Positions 25,216 through 35,226 are shown, numbered from the stretch's first letter. The stretch: 64,000 nucleotides of DNA from Arthrobacter sp. PAMC 25486 (GCF_000785535.1 NZ_CP007595.1:1302001-1366000); one strand, 5' to 3'. Notes: a model not told the origin generated them from the letters alone. Translations and numbers: made by a program.

Positions 25216-26622
25216 CTATGCCTGGCTGGTGCGGCGCTTGCGAGCCACAGCCAGCAGAACACCACCGGCCACTAGAACCAGCCCACCGCCGAGGAACACT
25301 GCGGTTCCGGTGCTGCCTGTCAGAGGCAGCATGAAGGCTGGAACCTGGGTGTTGGAGATCTTCACGACCACTGCAGCGCCAAGGTCTCCCTCAGCGACGA
25401 CGGCCTTGATGGGCGTGGAATCAAGCTTGTAGCCCAGGGGTGCCTTGGTTTCCACGAGTTCGTAGTCCCCGGCCTTGAGCCCGTTGACGGTGAAAGTGCC
25501 ATCACCGGAAGCAGTAGTGAAGATGTTGTCTCCGTCGACGACGTCCTTCAGCGGACCGGCAACGCGGCCGCCCGCGCTGTCGAGGGCATACAGTTCAAAT
25601 TCGGCGCCGGCCAGGAACTTTCCTTCGTCCTCGGCTGCATGCTTGAACACGGTCAGCGCACCCCATGAAGTGGTGACTTCATTTGAGTTGAACGAGTTGG
25701 CGGGATCGTTGATGAACACCTGGGCCTGGTTTTTGATGGCACCGTCACCGAGAGAGACAACGGAGGTGGTCAGCGTAACGGTGACGTCCTTGCCCTGGAC
25801 TTCGTGCAGCTTGGCCAAGCCGTCCGGCGTGAAGGTCAGGGCAAACTCCTGGCCCGTGGCACCGAGGGTGTAGTCCCCTGCTTCAAGAGCCAAGCTGTCA
25901 ACGGTTACGGTTGCCGAGGCATACGCCAGGCGCCCGTCCAGTGAATCGGTGATGCCGAAGGCTGTCAGCTCAGTGGCTGCGGGGAGGGCCGGGACCTGTG
26001 CCTTGAGAGTGTAAGTCACAGCGTCGCCGATGACATGCGCCTTGGAGTCATCCATTTCCTTGATCAGGCCGGTGACAGTGTTCTTGGGGTAGACGTGAAC
26101 GTCATAGTTCCAGTCGTTGTCCAGGGCCAGCGGGATGGTCACCAGGAACGGCTCGCCGTGGAAGGCGATATTGTTGGTGCCTGTGTTGGTTTCCGTCACC
26201 AGGTACAGGCCAACTGGCAGGTCCGTGAACGCTGCGACACCTTCGCCGTCCGTGATCAGCGGCTTCGCTGCACCTGTGAGGTTTTTTTGAGCCTGGGCAA
26301 CTGTGTAGCCCTCCAGCTGCTGCCAGTTGGCGGAGTCCGCGAGGTCAATGCCTACCTGCTGGACGCTGAAGGTGACTCCAGGGATCGCCGTCAAGCCGGT
26401 GGTGTCCACTGCCGTGCCGTCATGCACCAAGCCCGTGGGAGTGTTGGGCTCCTGGAACTTGTGCACAGTGATGGAGCCCTTGGCTTCCGGGTCGATGTTC
26501 TGCGCGGCAGAAGCCGGTGCAGCACTGCCAAAGGCCAGCGCGGCACCAACGGCGACTACGCCGAGGGTCGAGGCCAGACGGCCCAGACGGCCTCGCAGGG
26601 TGCGGGGGTTGTTCAAAGACAT
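25216..26622 (-). CDS. SpaA-type major pilin with LPXTG anchor
   Basis: This 468-residue protein has a signal peptide ending at about ASA-AQN. The pilin motif VHVYPKN near residue 180 supplies the lysine for isopeptide polymerisation. Two or three Ig-like (CnaB/SpaA) domains follow, the last with an E-box-like YELVETKAPLGYKL stretch. The sorting signal is LPLTG with a hydrophobic stretch and an RKRR tail. It forms the shaft of a covalent pilus through the class C sortase. The gene lies between the adhesin and sortase genes, 53 bases before the latter. The combination of YPKN, E-box and LPLTG makes the call strong. Confidence 0.9.
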   Translation of the reverse strand: MSLNNPRTLRGRLGRLASTLGVVAVGAALAFGSAAPASAAQNIDPEAKGSITVHKFQEPNTPTGLVHDGTAVDTTGLTAIPGVTFSVQQVGIDLADSANWQQLEGYTVAQAQKNLTGAAKPLITDGEGVAAFTDLPVGLYLVTETNTGTNNIAFHGEPFLVTIPLALDNDWNYDVHVYPKNTVTGLIKEMDDSKAHVIGDAVTYTLKAQVPALPAATELTAFGITDSLDGRLAYASATVTVDSLALEAGDYTLGATGQEFALTFTPDGLAKLHEVQGKDVTVTLTTSVVSLGDGAIKNQAQVFINDPANSFNSNEVTTSWGALTVFKHAAEDEGKFLAGAEFELYALDSAGGRVAGPLKDVVDGDNIFTTASGDGTFTVNGLKAGDYELVETKAPLGYKLDSTPIKAVVAEGDLGAAVVVKISNTQVPAFMLPLTGSTGTAVFLGGGLVLVAGGVLLAVARKRRTSQA

Positions 26623-26703
26623 GACGAAACTTTCTTGTTCTGGTTCATGATGATCGATTTTTTGGGCCCGACGGCAAAGATGCCGCCGTACAGATAGATT
26701 TGG

Positions 26704-29676
26704 TTAGTCGTTGCCGGGTGTCCGACGGCGGCGAACTGCCAGCGTGGCCCCGCCCACGGCCACGGCGATGATGATCCCGCCACCGGCCAGATAAGGCCAT
26801 GATCCGGATCCACCGGTCAGCGGCAATTCATAACGGACAGCGTCGCGGTTCACGAACCGGTAGACCTCACTGCCGTCAGCGGCAACGGACACAGCAGCTT
26901 TCGAGTCTTCCCAGTTCGCGGGATCAGCCAACTGGCTTTCAACCGCAGGGTCACTTCCGGTAAAGCGCTGCAGTGCCAGCTGGGTGTACCCGCCAACCGT
27001 GCCACTTTCACTCAGTTCGTAGCTATGGCCGGGGCGCACTTGGATGGTGTTGCGCTCGGTAACCGCGCTGGAACCCTCCACAGTTCCAACGCTAAGGCCG
27101 GGAACGCCGTCGTGCGGTGTGGCGGTCAGGTTCCAGTCCTCGGGGACGCCGGTGCCGGTGCCGTTCGTGTTTTCGACGAATTTCAGGATGGACAGCTGCG
27201 CGGTACGGTTCGTTGCGGTACAGGTGATTTTGGAGCCGAGAGGCGGGATCAGCGTGCCATTGATCCCTTCGCGTGCACCGACTACGCCTGTGACCGGGTT
27301 CCCCTCGCCGTCCATGGCTACGCAGCTCCAAGATCCGGTAGAGCGTGTGGAAACAAGTCTGTCCTCCGGTGAACGGGAATCATCCTGAACGTACAGCGGA
27401 GACCCGCCAGACTCTGCCAGATGGAGTTTAACTCCGGCGGTAACGTTGTGCTTGACACCGGTGGTCCCCGAAAATATCCCGTCGCCGGAATCCGCAATGG
27501 CTGTCAGCATCCAATCTGACGCGGATGCGGCGCCGCCGTGAACATTTTTGGCCAGCGTCAGCTCCGTGGAGCATTGAATCGTGTTAGTGACAGTGGCAAT
27601 GTTCTGGCCTGCTTTGAGCACCATGCTGCCGGGCAGGCTCGATTCGACACCGCCTGCGGGCATCAATGTCTGACTGTCCACGGTGCATCCTGGCATCGAC
27701 GAGGCAATCGTCATGGTTTCGGCAATGTCAATTACCTGGCCAGCCGCATGGCCCACTTTTTCCTTGCCCCATTCATGGCTCGCCGCCGGACCATTGTGTG
27801 CCAGCGTGAGTTGGGCTTCGAGGCCCTTCGGTTGTTCACCGTGTTGGTATTCGGTGCCATTGACGATCCACTGCTTCTCGACGACGAGGCTGGCCGCAGC
27901 CGGATCATTGCTGAAAATGCAGTTGATGGCGGGCGTGCCTTGTCCAGCCACGATGGCCGGAATGGTGACGCTGCCCGCTGTGCCTTGCGTCAAGGCTCCA
28001 AGGGCCTGTTGGCTGCCATTGGGATAGCTGGCTGTGCATTGATAGCTACTGACATATTCACCCATGACAGACGCTGAACCCGCTGCCATCGCCTCGCTGA
28101 AGAAGTACACCTGACCAGGAGCCACTGTCATTGGTCCGACTGCCGCCACTTGAACGCCTACTTCAGCGCCGCTGGTCGTTGCTGTTCCCACGGACTGTCC
28201 GCTGCTCAGCAGGGTCAAGGTGAACTGGTCAGCGGCTGCAACACGGGTGGAAACACTTTTTTGGATGGTCAGCGTTGGCGTGCTGATCTGCAACGGATGA
28301 TCTTCAACTTCGCCCGTTGTCGTCATGCCAGTGGGCGAGTCCACCCCGGCCTGATTGGCGGCGATCCGCAGGCGTAGGAAGCTTTTGTCCTGGCCCGGAG
28401 TGGTCTTGACGTCCGCCGGCACGGTCCATGAAAGGGTGACGGAGGCTCCTGTGCATTGGACGGGAGCCGAGCGCTCATTGGCGTCAAATTTGCCGTTGAC
28501 GTTCCAGTCGATCCAGCCAGCGACATAGCCCGGTCCGGTGCAAGCAACAGTGTCCAGCGTGTAGTTTTGCCTCGGGACAACCGAGACCCTGCCCAACGGG
28601 GCAATGGCGTCCTCATCATCAACGCCAGAGCGGTCATCAGCATCAGCACTGATACTGGGTTGGTGATCAATGTCCGAGTCGGTGAGCGCACCCAGTCTGG
28701 TTCGTGGCTGTTTTGGCGTGCCCAGAACAAACGTGTTGTCGGACACGTTCGTTCCGGTGATGCCCTCCGGGAGATTATCTCCTCCAGTCCAGTCACGTGC
28801 GAACAAGGCCCCGGCCGAGCCATAGCTCTCGGGTGCGTCACCAAAGTCAGACTCCAACACCGTCCCCAGAGCCACCGCACTATTACCGCCCCCCTTCATC
28901 GTGATCTTGGCACTCGTGGCGCCGTCCAAATAGCCGATAGCCATCGGACCGCCGACATTCTCAGGGCTGGGTGAGCACTCGTTTCCCTTCGGACGCATTT
29001 CAAGTGTCGAGCCCGTGCGCTTTGCGATCAGGGCCGTGGAGCAGCCAGGGGCCCGGAGACGTTCGATGATGCGCCACGTCGATGGTGCATTGGCTGGTAT
29101 TGGTGTGGCTTGGATATATTCTTTGTCCCCACTTGATTCCGCGTCTGCAACAACTAGTCCGCCAAGCGGAACGGCAACCGGCATGAGCTCGCCAATTTGC
29201 AGGGACGCTGAACATGTGACTTCAAAGCTGACCAGAGCACCATCCTGAGCGTTCCTCAGCGCGTAGACCATCTGGTTCTTGTCGCCTGATCCCCCCGTGT
29301 TGTACAAGTTATCAAGGGAGTCACCTTTCCAGGATCCGGAACGGTACGCCAAGATAGGCTTGCTAATCTTGTCAATCTCGCACGTGGTCGTCAGGCGCTG
29401 GCCGTCAATAATGCGGGTACTGCTTGCCCTTTGCTTGTTCACGACACCGGCGCCGTCCGTCCCCCATGTGATCCAGTCGATGGCGCCCTTGTAGAGGCCG
29501 CTTCCACCGGGCGCAAATGCTGCCTGTGCGGGTGCGGCACTTGTGAGGGCCAATGGCGGAATCGCGATCATCAGGGCTGCTGCCATACAGAGCGCAAAGA
29601 GAAATTTTCTAGCAAGGGAATTCTTGTGCAGTACGTGACTGCGAACCTTCCCCCAGGACGGTTCTTTGTAATGCAT
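26704..29676 (-). CDS. Large LPXTG surface adhesin, probable pilus tip/minor pilin
   Basis: This 990-residue protein has a signal peptide (hydrophobic core about residues 24-45, cleavage after AQA). The N-terminal third has CshA-like features (YKGAIDWITWG, and DFGDAPESYGSAG). A GEVED-type domain follows: DSDIDHQP, DDEDAIAPLG, GYVAGWIDWNVNGKFD and GEVEDHPLQI. Several Ig-like repeats come next, then an LPLTG sorting signal with an RRRR tail. It is the first gene of the pilus operon, about 80 bases before the major pilin. By analogy with SpaC-type or CshA proteins it would be the adhesive tip; the ligand is unknown. Confidence 0.85.
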   Translation of the reverse strand: MHYKEPSWGKVRSHVLHKNSLARKFLFALCMAAALMIAIPPLALTSAAPAQAAFAPGGSGLYKGAIDWITWGTDGAGVVNKQRASSTRIIDGQRLTTTCEIDKISKPILAYRSGSWKGDSLDNLYNTGGSGDKNQMVYALRNAQDGALVSFEVTCSASLQIGELMPVAVPLGGLVVADAESSGDKEYIQATPIPANAPSTWRIIERLRAPGCSTALIAKRTGSTLEMRPKGNECSPSPENVGGPMAIGYLDGATSAKITMKGGGNSAVALGTVLESDFGDAPESYGSAGALFARDWTGGDNLPEGITGTNVSDNTFVLGTPKQPRTRLGALTDSDIDHQPSISADADDRSGVDDEDAIAPLGRVSVVPRQNYTLDTVACTGPGYVAGWIDWNVNGKFDANERSAPVQCTGASVTLSWTVPADVKTTPGQDKSFLRLRIAANQAGVDSPTGMTTTGEVEDHPLQISTPTLTIQKSVSTRVAAADQFTLTLLSSGQSVGTATTSGAEVGVQVAAVGPMTVAPGQVYFFSEAMAAGSASVMGEYVSSYQCTASYPNGSQQALGALTQGTAGSVTIPAIVAGQGTPAINCIFSNDPAAASLVVEKQWIVNGTEYQHGEQPKGLEAQLTLAHNGPAASHEWGKEKVGHAAGQVIDIAETMTIASSMPGCTVDSQTLMPAGGVESSLPGSMVLKAGQNIATVTNTIQCSTELTLAKNVHGGAASASDWMLTAIADSGDGIFSGTTGVKHNVTAGVKLHLAESGGSPLYVQDDSRSPEDRLVSTRSTGSWSCVAMDGEGNPVTGVVGAREGINGTLIPPLGSKITCTATNRTAQLSILKFVENTNGTGTGVPEDWNLTATPHDGVPGLSVGTVEGSSAVTERNTIQVRPGHSYELSESGTVGGYTQLALQRFTGSDPAVESQLADPANWEDSKAAVSVAADGSEVYRFVNRDAVRYELPLTGGSGSWPYLAGGGIIIAVAVGGATLAVRRRRTPGND

Positions 29677-30063
29677 GCGTGAAGCCTGTTTCTATGGTGC
29701 GGTGACACGGTGCAAGCGTTGAGAGTCTGTTCCCCAGAAATCCAGCCGACCAGTGTTGCGGGTTGTATGTAATGAAATCCGCCCATGAAGACTAGCCAAA
29801 AGGACTATGGGCAACTAGCCATAAGTATAGTCATGGCAACGCAGGCAAAAATGGCCATATGCTCATTTCTGACTGCGTTCGTACTCACACGGTGAGCCAT
29901 GCAGCAGACGACTGGCCTCCGCCGGGCATTGCACGGTTGGCCATGGCTCCACCAATACCTTTTCAGAGCCTGGGAAGCCGGGATAGGGAGTGGGGTCGGT
30001 GTCAGAAATGCGTCGAGCACGGATCAGCATCCAACTGAATATGGCAACGACGCGCCAGCGGAA
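29677..30063. promoter_or_regulatory. Region upstream of the pilus operon
   Basis: Nearly 390 bases between the adhesin start and the right repeat hold no convincing gene. It is more AT-rich around 29750-29880 and should contain the pilus promoter. No sure -35/-10 pair was identified. CGGTGTCAGAAAT (about 29998-30010) repeats part of the 23260-23319 hairpin. Confidence 0.4.
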
Positions 30064-30185
30064 GGCGAGGGGCCGCCCAAGGCGGGGCGGCGCTGGGAGG
30101 CGGGGTCCCGCCGTCGTACATTAACAGCGCAGGCGATAGGTGCGGACACGCAAAAGCCGGCCCACCCCCGAAGGGATGGACCGGC
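30064..30185. repeat. Right copy of direct repeat flanking the pilus locus
   Basis: Matches 24143-24249 in the same orientation (3 mismatches in the first 62 bases; about 15 additional bases at 30126-30141). On the minus strand, 30150-30186 form the leuD terminator: a hairpin with a CTTCGG loop followed by TTTT. Confidence 0.88.
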
Positions 30186-30204
30186 TCAGCGATGCGGCGA
30201 ATAG

Positions 30205-30804
30205 TTAGACCTTCACCGGCAGCGTGGTGGGTTTGATCGACGGGCGGGTGGCCTCGAACGCGGTGATGTCCGGTTCGTTGCGCAGCGTCAGGCCGATGTC
30301 GTCCAGGCCCTCGAGCAGGCGCCAGCGGGTGTAGTCATCGATTTGGAAAGGGGCGACGACGGTGCCGGCCGTGACCATTTTCGCGACCAGGTCGACCGTG
30401 ACGTCGGTGCCCGGAGCATTTTCCAGGACCTTCCAGATCAGCTCAATGTCGTCCTGCGCCAGCTCGGCGGCGATAAGTCCCTGCTTGCCTGAGTTGCCGC
30501 GGAAGATGTCGGCGAACCGGCTGGAGAGGACGGCCTTGAATCCGTAGTCCTTCAGCGCCCAGACGGCGTGTTCGCGCGAGGAGCCCGTGCCGAAATCGGC
30601 GCCGGCAACCAGCACCGAACCGGCCGTGTACGGCTCCTGGTTCAGGATGAATTCCGGGTCCTTGCGCCAGCTCGAGAACAGCGCGTCCTCAAAGCCGGTG
30701 CGCGTGATCCGCTTGAGGTAGACGGCGGGGATGATCTGGTCCGTGTCAACGTTGCTCTGGCGCAGCGGGACACCAATGCCGGTGTGGGTGGAAAACTTTT
30801 CCAT
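30205..30804 (-). CDS. leuD: 3-isopropylmalate dehydratase small subunit
   Basis: This 199-residue subunit completes isopropylmalate isomerase. It shows the swivelling-domain features [21 protein letters not shown], the [16 protein letters not shown] motif and [16 protein letters not shown]. Length is normal for LeuD. It starts 10 bases after leuC and ends just before a terminator embedded in the right-hand direct repeat. It works with LeuC in the second step of leucine synthesis. Confidence 0.94.
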   Translation of the reverse strand: MEKFSTHTGIGVPLRQSNVDTDQIIPAVYLKRITRTGFEDALFSSWRKDPEFILNQEPYTAGSVLVAGADFGTGSSREHAVWALKDYGFKAVLSSRFADIFRGNSGKQGLIAAELAQDDIELIWKVLENAPGTDVTVDLVAKMVTAGTVVAPFQIDDYTRWRLLEGLDDIGLTLRNEPDITAFEATRPSIKPTTLPVKV

Positions 30805-30814
30805 GGTGAGCTCC

Positions 30815-32317
30815 TTACGCTACGTTGCTGGCTGCGGCGCCGGCGGTTTCGAGGTCCGACGGCGAACTGAGAGTTCCGCGGATGGCGGTCGCGGCTGCCA
30901 CAACAGGAGAGACGAGGTGCGTGCGTCCACCCTTGCCCTGGCGGCCCTCGAAGTTGCGGTTGGAGGTGGATGCGCAGCGCTCGCCCGGTTCCAGCTGGTC
31001 CGGGTTCATACCCAGGCACATGGAGCAGCCGGCGAAGCGCCACTCTGCACCGAAGTCCAGGAACACCTTGTCCAGGCCCTCGGCCTCGGCTTCCAGGCGG
31101 ACGCGCGCTGAGCCGGGGACGACCAGCATGCGGATGTTCGGGTCCTTTTCGCGGCCGCGGATGATGTCCGCTGCGGCGCGCAGGTCCTCGATGCGGGAGT
31201 TGGTGCAGGAACCCAGGAACACCGTGTCGACACGGATGTCCTTCATGGGGGTGCCGGCTTCCAGATCCATGTAGGTCAGTGCGCGCTCGGCTGCAGCCTT
31301 GGCGTTTTCATCGCCAAAGTCTTCGGGGAACGGCACGGTGTCGCTCAGGGACACGCCCTGGCCCGGGTTGGTGCCCCAGGTGACGAACGGTTCCAACGTG
31401 TTGGCGTCAAGGAAGACCTCGGCGTCGAATTCGGCGTCGTCCTCTGTTGTGAGGGACTTCCAGTACTCAACGGCGCCGTCCCAGTCTGCGCCTTCCGGAG
31501 CATGGGCGCGGCCCTTGAGGTACTCGAAGGTGATCTCATCGGGGGCGATCATGCCTGCACGGGCGCCGGCCTCGATGGACATGTTGCACACGGTCATGCG
31601 GGCATCCATGGACAGGGCCCTGATGGCCGAGCCGCGGTATTCCAGGACGTAGCCCTGCCCGCCGCCGGTGCCAATCTTGGCGATGATGGCCAGGATGATG
31701 TCCTTGGACGTAACGCCCGGGCGCAGCGTGCCTTCGACGTTGATGGCCATGGTCTTGAACGGCTTCAACGGCAGCGTCTGGGTGGCCATGACGTGCTCCA
31801 CCTCGGAGGTGCCGATGCCGAATGCGAGGGCACCGACGGCGCCGTGGGTTGAGGTGTGGGAATCGCCGCACACAACCGTCATGCCCGGCTGGGTCAGGCC
31901 CAGCTGCGGGCCCACCACGTGGACGATACCCTGCTCGGCGTCGCCCAGCGAGTGCAGGCGCACGCCAAACTCGGCGCAGTTGTTACGCAGCGTCTGGATC
32001 TGGGTGCGGCTGGTGAGATCGGCGATCGGCTTGTCGATGGCCAGCGTGGGGGTGTTGTGGTCCTCCGTGGCGATCGTCAGATCTGGGCGGCGCAGCGGGC
32101 GGCCAGCCAGGCGCAGGCCCTCGAAGGCCTGCGGTGAGGTGACTTCGTGGATCAGGTGAAGGTCGATGTAGAGAAGGTCGGGCTGGGCGGCGTCGCCCAC
32201 GCCTTCGCCCTGGCGGACGACGTGGTCACGCCATACTTTTTCAGCCAGCGTCTTCGCTTCTTTGCGCGGGGCAGACGGTGCCACCGCTACTGCGTCGGGT
32301 GTGGATGACTCGCTCAC
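30815..32317 (-). CDS. leuC: 3-isopropylmalate dehydratase large subunit
   Basis: This ~500-residue aconitase-family subunit carries the [4Fe-4S] cluster cysteines in [13 protein letters not shown] and [11 protein letters not shown], plus the [26 protein letters not shown] and NRNFEGRQG motifs. The GTG at 32317 is preferred because AAGGGAG lies 5 bases upstream; an ATG 15 bases earlier overlaps that site. It is divergent from ndgR, which is expected to control it. It isomerises 2-isopropylmalate to 3-isopropylmalate. Confidence 0.94.
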   Translation of the reverse strand: MSESSTPDAVAVAPSAPRKEAKTLAEKVWRDHVVRQGEGVGDAAQPDLLYIDLHLIHEVTSPQAFEGLRLAGRPLRRPDLTIATEDHNTPTLAIDKPIADLTSRTQIQTLRNNCAEFGVRLHSLGDAEQGIVHVVGPQLGLTQPGMTVVCGDSHTSTHGAVGALAFGIGTSEVEHVMATQTLPLKPFKTMAINVEGTLRPGVTSKDIILAIIAKIGTGGGQGYVLEYRGSAIRALSMDARMTVCNMSIEAGARAGMIAPDEITFEYLKGRAHAPEGADWDGAVEYWKSLTTEDDAEFDAEVFLDANTLEPFVTWGTNPGQGVSLSDTVPFPEDFGDENAKAAAERALTYMDLEAGTPMKDIRVDTVFLGSCTNSRIEDLRAAADIIRGREKDPNIRMLVVPGSARVRLEAEAEGLDKVFLDFGAEWRFAGCSMCLGMNPDQLEPGERCASTSNRNFEGRQGKGGRTHLVSPVVAAATAIRGTLSSPSDLETAGAAASNVA

Positions 32318-32488
32318 AGCAGCTCCCTTCATAGGTGAACCCTCTTTGCCGTGGCGCTCTTCACATAGAATTGGAAGGGTCCGCCCGACGGGTTCGTTCG
32401 TTTGTATGGTCCTACTGTCCCAGCCCGTTCAGCGCGGAAGCCAGCCAGCCGATTTGCATCTCACATGCTGAGACGGCAATATCATTAC

Positions 32489-33205
32489 ATGGACAACTCT
32501 AGTGGCGTTGGCGTCATTGATAAAGCGGCTCTTGTGCTTGATGCACTGGAAGCCGGCCCCACCACCCTGGCTCAGCTTGTTGCAGCAACCGGTTTGGCCC
32601 GGCCCACCGTGCACAGGTTGGCACTAGCCCTGGTACATCACCGGTTGGTTAGCCGCGACATGCAGGGCCGTTTTGTGCTCGGCACCAGACTCGTCGAACT
32701 GGCCTCGGCCGCCGGCGAAGACAGGCTGATTGCCGCCGCGGGACCTGTTTTGCTGCAATTGCGCGACTCCACGGGCGAGAGTGCACAAATTTTCCGCCGC
32801 CAAGGCGATTCACGTGTTTGCGTCGCCTCCGCCGAGCGCCCGATCGGCCTGCGCGACACCATTCCCGTCGGCACGCAGCTGACCATGAAGGCCGGCTCCG
32901 CCGCACAGGTCCTGCTGGCATGGGAAGATCACGAGCGGCTTTTGGAGGGCCTGCACAACGCACGCTTCACACCCACCGTTCTTGCTGGTGTTCGACGGCG
33001 TGGCTGGGGTCAGTCCCTCGGCGAACGTGAGCCCGGGGTCGCCTCGGTCTCCGCTCCGGTGCGCGGCCCCTCCGGCCGGGTCATCGCGGCGGTGTCCATT
33101 TCCGGACCCATCGAGCGCCTGACCCGCCAGCCCGGACGCCTGCACGCCGAGATCGTGTGCAACGCTTCCCGCATCTTGACCGAGGCGCTGCGCAAGAGCT
33201 CCTAG
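32489..33205 (+). CDS. ndgR: IclR-family regulator, NdgR type
   Basis: This 238-residue regulator has an N-terminal winged helix (VIDKAALVLDALEAGP, TLAQLVAATGLARPTVHRL) and a C-terminal IclR effector domain. Position divergent from leuCD and the sequence type match NdgR/LtbR, which controls leucine and other amino-acid genes in actinobacteria. The ATG at 32489 has no ribosome binding site. A possible promoter (TTGCAT at 32454, CAATAT at 32477, 17-base spacing) would place the transcript start at about the ATG, so the mRNA may be leaderless. The 170-base divergent region should hold its operator, but no clear palindrome was found there. Confidence 0.88.
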   Translation: MDNSSGVGVIDKAALVLDALEAGPTTLAQLVAATGLARPTVHRLALALVHHRLVSRDMQGRFVLGTRLVELASAAGEDRLIAAAGPVLLQLRDSTGESAQIFRRQGDSRVCVASAERPIGLRDTIPVGTQLTMKAGSAAQVLLAWEDHERLLEGLHNARFTPTVLAGVRRRGWGQSLGEREPGVASVSAPVRGPSGRVIAAVSISGPIERLTRQPGRLHAEIVCNASRILTEALRKSS

Positions 33206-33224
33206 CCCTCCCCTCCTTGGATCT

Positions 33225-33288
33225 GTGTCGCAGTTGTTGCATCTCGATCAACCTAATCTGATTGATTCGCATGCAGCAACTGCGGCAC
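33225..33288. terminator. 27-base imperfect inverted repeat between convergent genes
   Basis: Arms 33225-33251 and 33262-33288 match at about 22 of 27 positions (GTGTCGCAGTTGTTGCAT facing GTGCCGCAGTTGCTGCAT on the other strand), around a 10-base loop. It lies between ndgR and the convergent CAP-domain gene and could act as a bidirectional terminator, though no T-tract follows. Confidence 0.6.
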
Positions 33289-33314
33289 CGATTTATTGTG
33301 GGCCGGGTTGGTCC

Positions 33315-34625
33315 TTAGTAGCGTGCGAAGTTCTGCACGCCCATGGACAGACCCGCATATGACCCTTTGGTGTAGGACGCGTAGCCAAACCCAAAATCCG
33401 TGAAGTTGGGGTTGAGCATATTCGCCTTATGCCCGGACGAGTTGACCCATGAATCAAACATGGTCTTGACACTGGTGTTGAGGGCAACATTTTCCCCGGC
33501 CCCAGTCCATCCTGCCGGGTAGTTGTTGTAGAACGTCTGGTTGTGCCAGTTTCCGGCCCAGCTCGGGGAGGAACAATCGACCAGGAGGTGGTCGGCCCAT
33601 TTTTGCGACCAGATAGCCAAGTTCGGGTTCCATTTCAAGGCTTTGAGCTTGTTCTTCGCACGGTAATCATTGATCAGCTTGAACGATTCCGCGACCATCG
33701 GGTCTGATAGTGAGGGAACCTTGCTTGGGGGTGCAGCCACCACCGCCGTTGCTTTACTGGTCTTCGCCACCGATTTGTACCCGGCCTTGGACCCGGTCAC
33801 CCGCACCGACATGGTTTTGCCACGATCCGCAGAACCCAACGTCAACGACGACGCCGTCGCACCCTTGACAACCACGCCGGAGCGCAGCCACTGATACTTC
33901 AACACCGTTCCTGACGTCCAGGTCCCGGGCGTCGCCGATAATTTCTTCCCCACCACAGCAGAACCGGAAACCGTGGGCACCGGCGCCACCAACGCACCCG
34001 CGGCAACAGCAGCAGTCACCTTGCTGGTCTTCGCCACTGACTTGTACCCGGCCTTGGAGCCGGTCACCCGCACCGACATCTGCTTGCCCATATCCGCCGA
34101 ACCCAACGTCAACGACGACGCCGTCGCGCCCTTGACAACCACGCCGGAGCGCAGCCACTGATACTTCAACACCGTCCCTGACGTCCAGGTCCCGGGCGTC
34201 GCCGATAACTTCTTCCCCACCACAGCGATACCGGAAACCGTGGGCACCGGCGCCACCAACGACCCCGCAGCCACAGCCCCTGTTGCTTTGCTGGCCTTCA
34301 CCACTGACTTGTACCCGGCCTTGGAGCCGGTCACCCGCACCGACATCTTCTTGCCCAAATCCGCCGAACCCAACGTCAACGACGACGCCGTCGCCCCTGA
34401 AATCGCCACACCGGAGCGCTGCCACTGATACTTCAACACCGTCCCCGACGTCCATTTACCGGGCACCGCCGTCAGCTTCTTCCCCACCACAGCGATACCG
34501 GAAACCGCGGGCACCGGCGCCACCAACGACCCCGCAGCCACAGCGGGCGTCATGCCCAGGAACCCAATCATCAGTGCCATGATGACGGGAAGAAGCAGAA
34601 CTCGTTTCGACAGCGACGCGCGCAT
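33315..34625 (-). CDS. Secreted CAP-domain protein with three tandem Ig-like repeats
   Basis: This 436-residue protein starts with a signal peptide (cleavage near AVA-AGS). Three nearly identical 89-residue repeats follow, each beginning SLVAPVPxVSG and including VGKKL, KWTSGTVLKYQW and VRVTGSKAGYKS. A C-terminal CAP/SCP (Cys-rich secretory, PR-1) domain carries FKLINDYRAKNKLKALKW, WADHL, GENVAL and SSGHKANMLNP with the conserved histidines. Such proteins are exported and may bind wall polymers, sterols or lipids. There is no LPXTG motif. At DNA level the repeats have a 267-base period, so unequal crossing-over could change their number. Confidence 0.88.
   Translation of the reverse strand: MRASLSKRVLLLPVIMALMIGFLGMTPAVAAGSLVAPVPAVSGIAVVGKKLTAVPGKWTSGTVLKYQWQRSGVAISGATASSLTLGSADLGKKMSVRVTGSKAGYKSVVKASKATGAVAAGSLVAPVPTVSGIAVVGKKLSATPGTWTSGTVLKYQWLRSGVVVKGATASSLTLGSADMGKQMSVRVTGSKAGYKSVAKTSKVTAAVAAGALVAPVPTVSGSAVVGKKLSATPGTWTSGTVLKYQWLRSGVVVKGATASSLTLGSADRGKTMSVRVTGSKAGYKSVAKTSKATAVVAAPPSKVPSLSDPMVAESFKLINDYRAKNKLKALKWNPNLAIWSQKWADHLLVDCSSPSWAGNWHNQTFYNNYPAGWTGAGENVALNTSVKTMFDSWVNSSGHKANMLNPNFTDFGFGYASYTKGSYAGLSMGVQNFARY
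33732..34533. repeat. 267-base tandem repeat, three copies, inside the CAP-domain gene
   Basis: Units lie at about 33732-33998, 33999-34265 and 34266-34533 and are largely identical. The copy nearest the start codon is the most diverged. Confidence 0.85.
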
Positions 34626-34686
34626 GTAGTCTCCTGTAGAAGCGGAATATGGTTACGTATACCTTATCGACGAGTATTGTTTTCCC

Positions 34687-35226
34687 ATGACCAACTATGC
34701 GGTGTTCCTGCGCGGCATCAACGTAGGCGGCATCAATCTGAAAATGGCCAACCTCCGCACCGCCCTAGCCACCCTGCCACTGGGCTACGTCAAGACGCTG
34801 CTGGCCTCTGGCAACGTGGTTTGCGCCTACGACGGGACAGCACCCGAGCTCAAGTCGATGGTGGAGACCCTGCTGCGCGAACGCTTCGGCTACGACGCCT
34901 GGGTGGTCATTACCGACGCCGCCCAACTGGACCACATCATCGAGGCGTGCCCCTGGCCGGCCGACGACGCCAACACCCACAGCTACGTCACGCTCTCCTC
35001 CGATCCGGCGGTCCTGGACGAACTGGCCAGGCACGGAGGTGAGATTCCCGGCGTCGAACTTGCCAGGCTCAGCCCCGAAGCGATCGCGTGGCCGGCAGCG
35101 GCGGGCGGCACACTGGACAGCCCCTTCAGCAAGCTCACCGCACGCCCCCGCTATAAAAGCACGACGACAACCCGCAACCTGCGCACGCTCCTCAAGTGCC
35201 GCGACGCCCTGGCAGCCTTCATCTAG
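34687..35226 (+). CDS. DUF1697 family protein
   Basis: This 179-residue protein opens with the DUF1697 signature YAVFLRGINVGGINLKMANLR, continues with LLASGNVVCAYDG, and ends with the SKLTARPRYKSTTTTRNLRTL block. Members are widespread small cytoplasmic proteins with an alpha/beta fold and no proven function. The ATG at 34687 is the natural start at a family-conserved position. It is monocistronic and convergent with the GTPase operon. Confidence 0.88.
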   Translation: MTNYAVFLRGINVGGINLKMANLRTALATLPLGYVKTLLASGNVVCAYDGTAPELKSMVETLLRERFGYDAWVVITDAAQLDHIIEACPWPADDANTHSYVTLSSDPAVLDELARHGGEIPGVELARLSPEAIAWPAAAGGTLDSPFSKLTARPRYKSTTTTRNLRTLLKCRDALAAFI

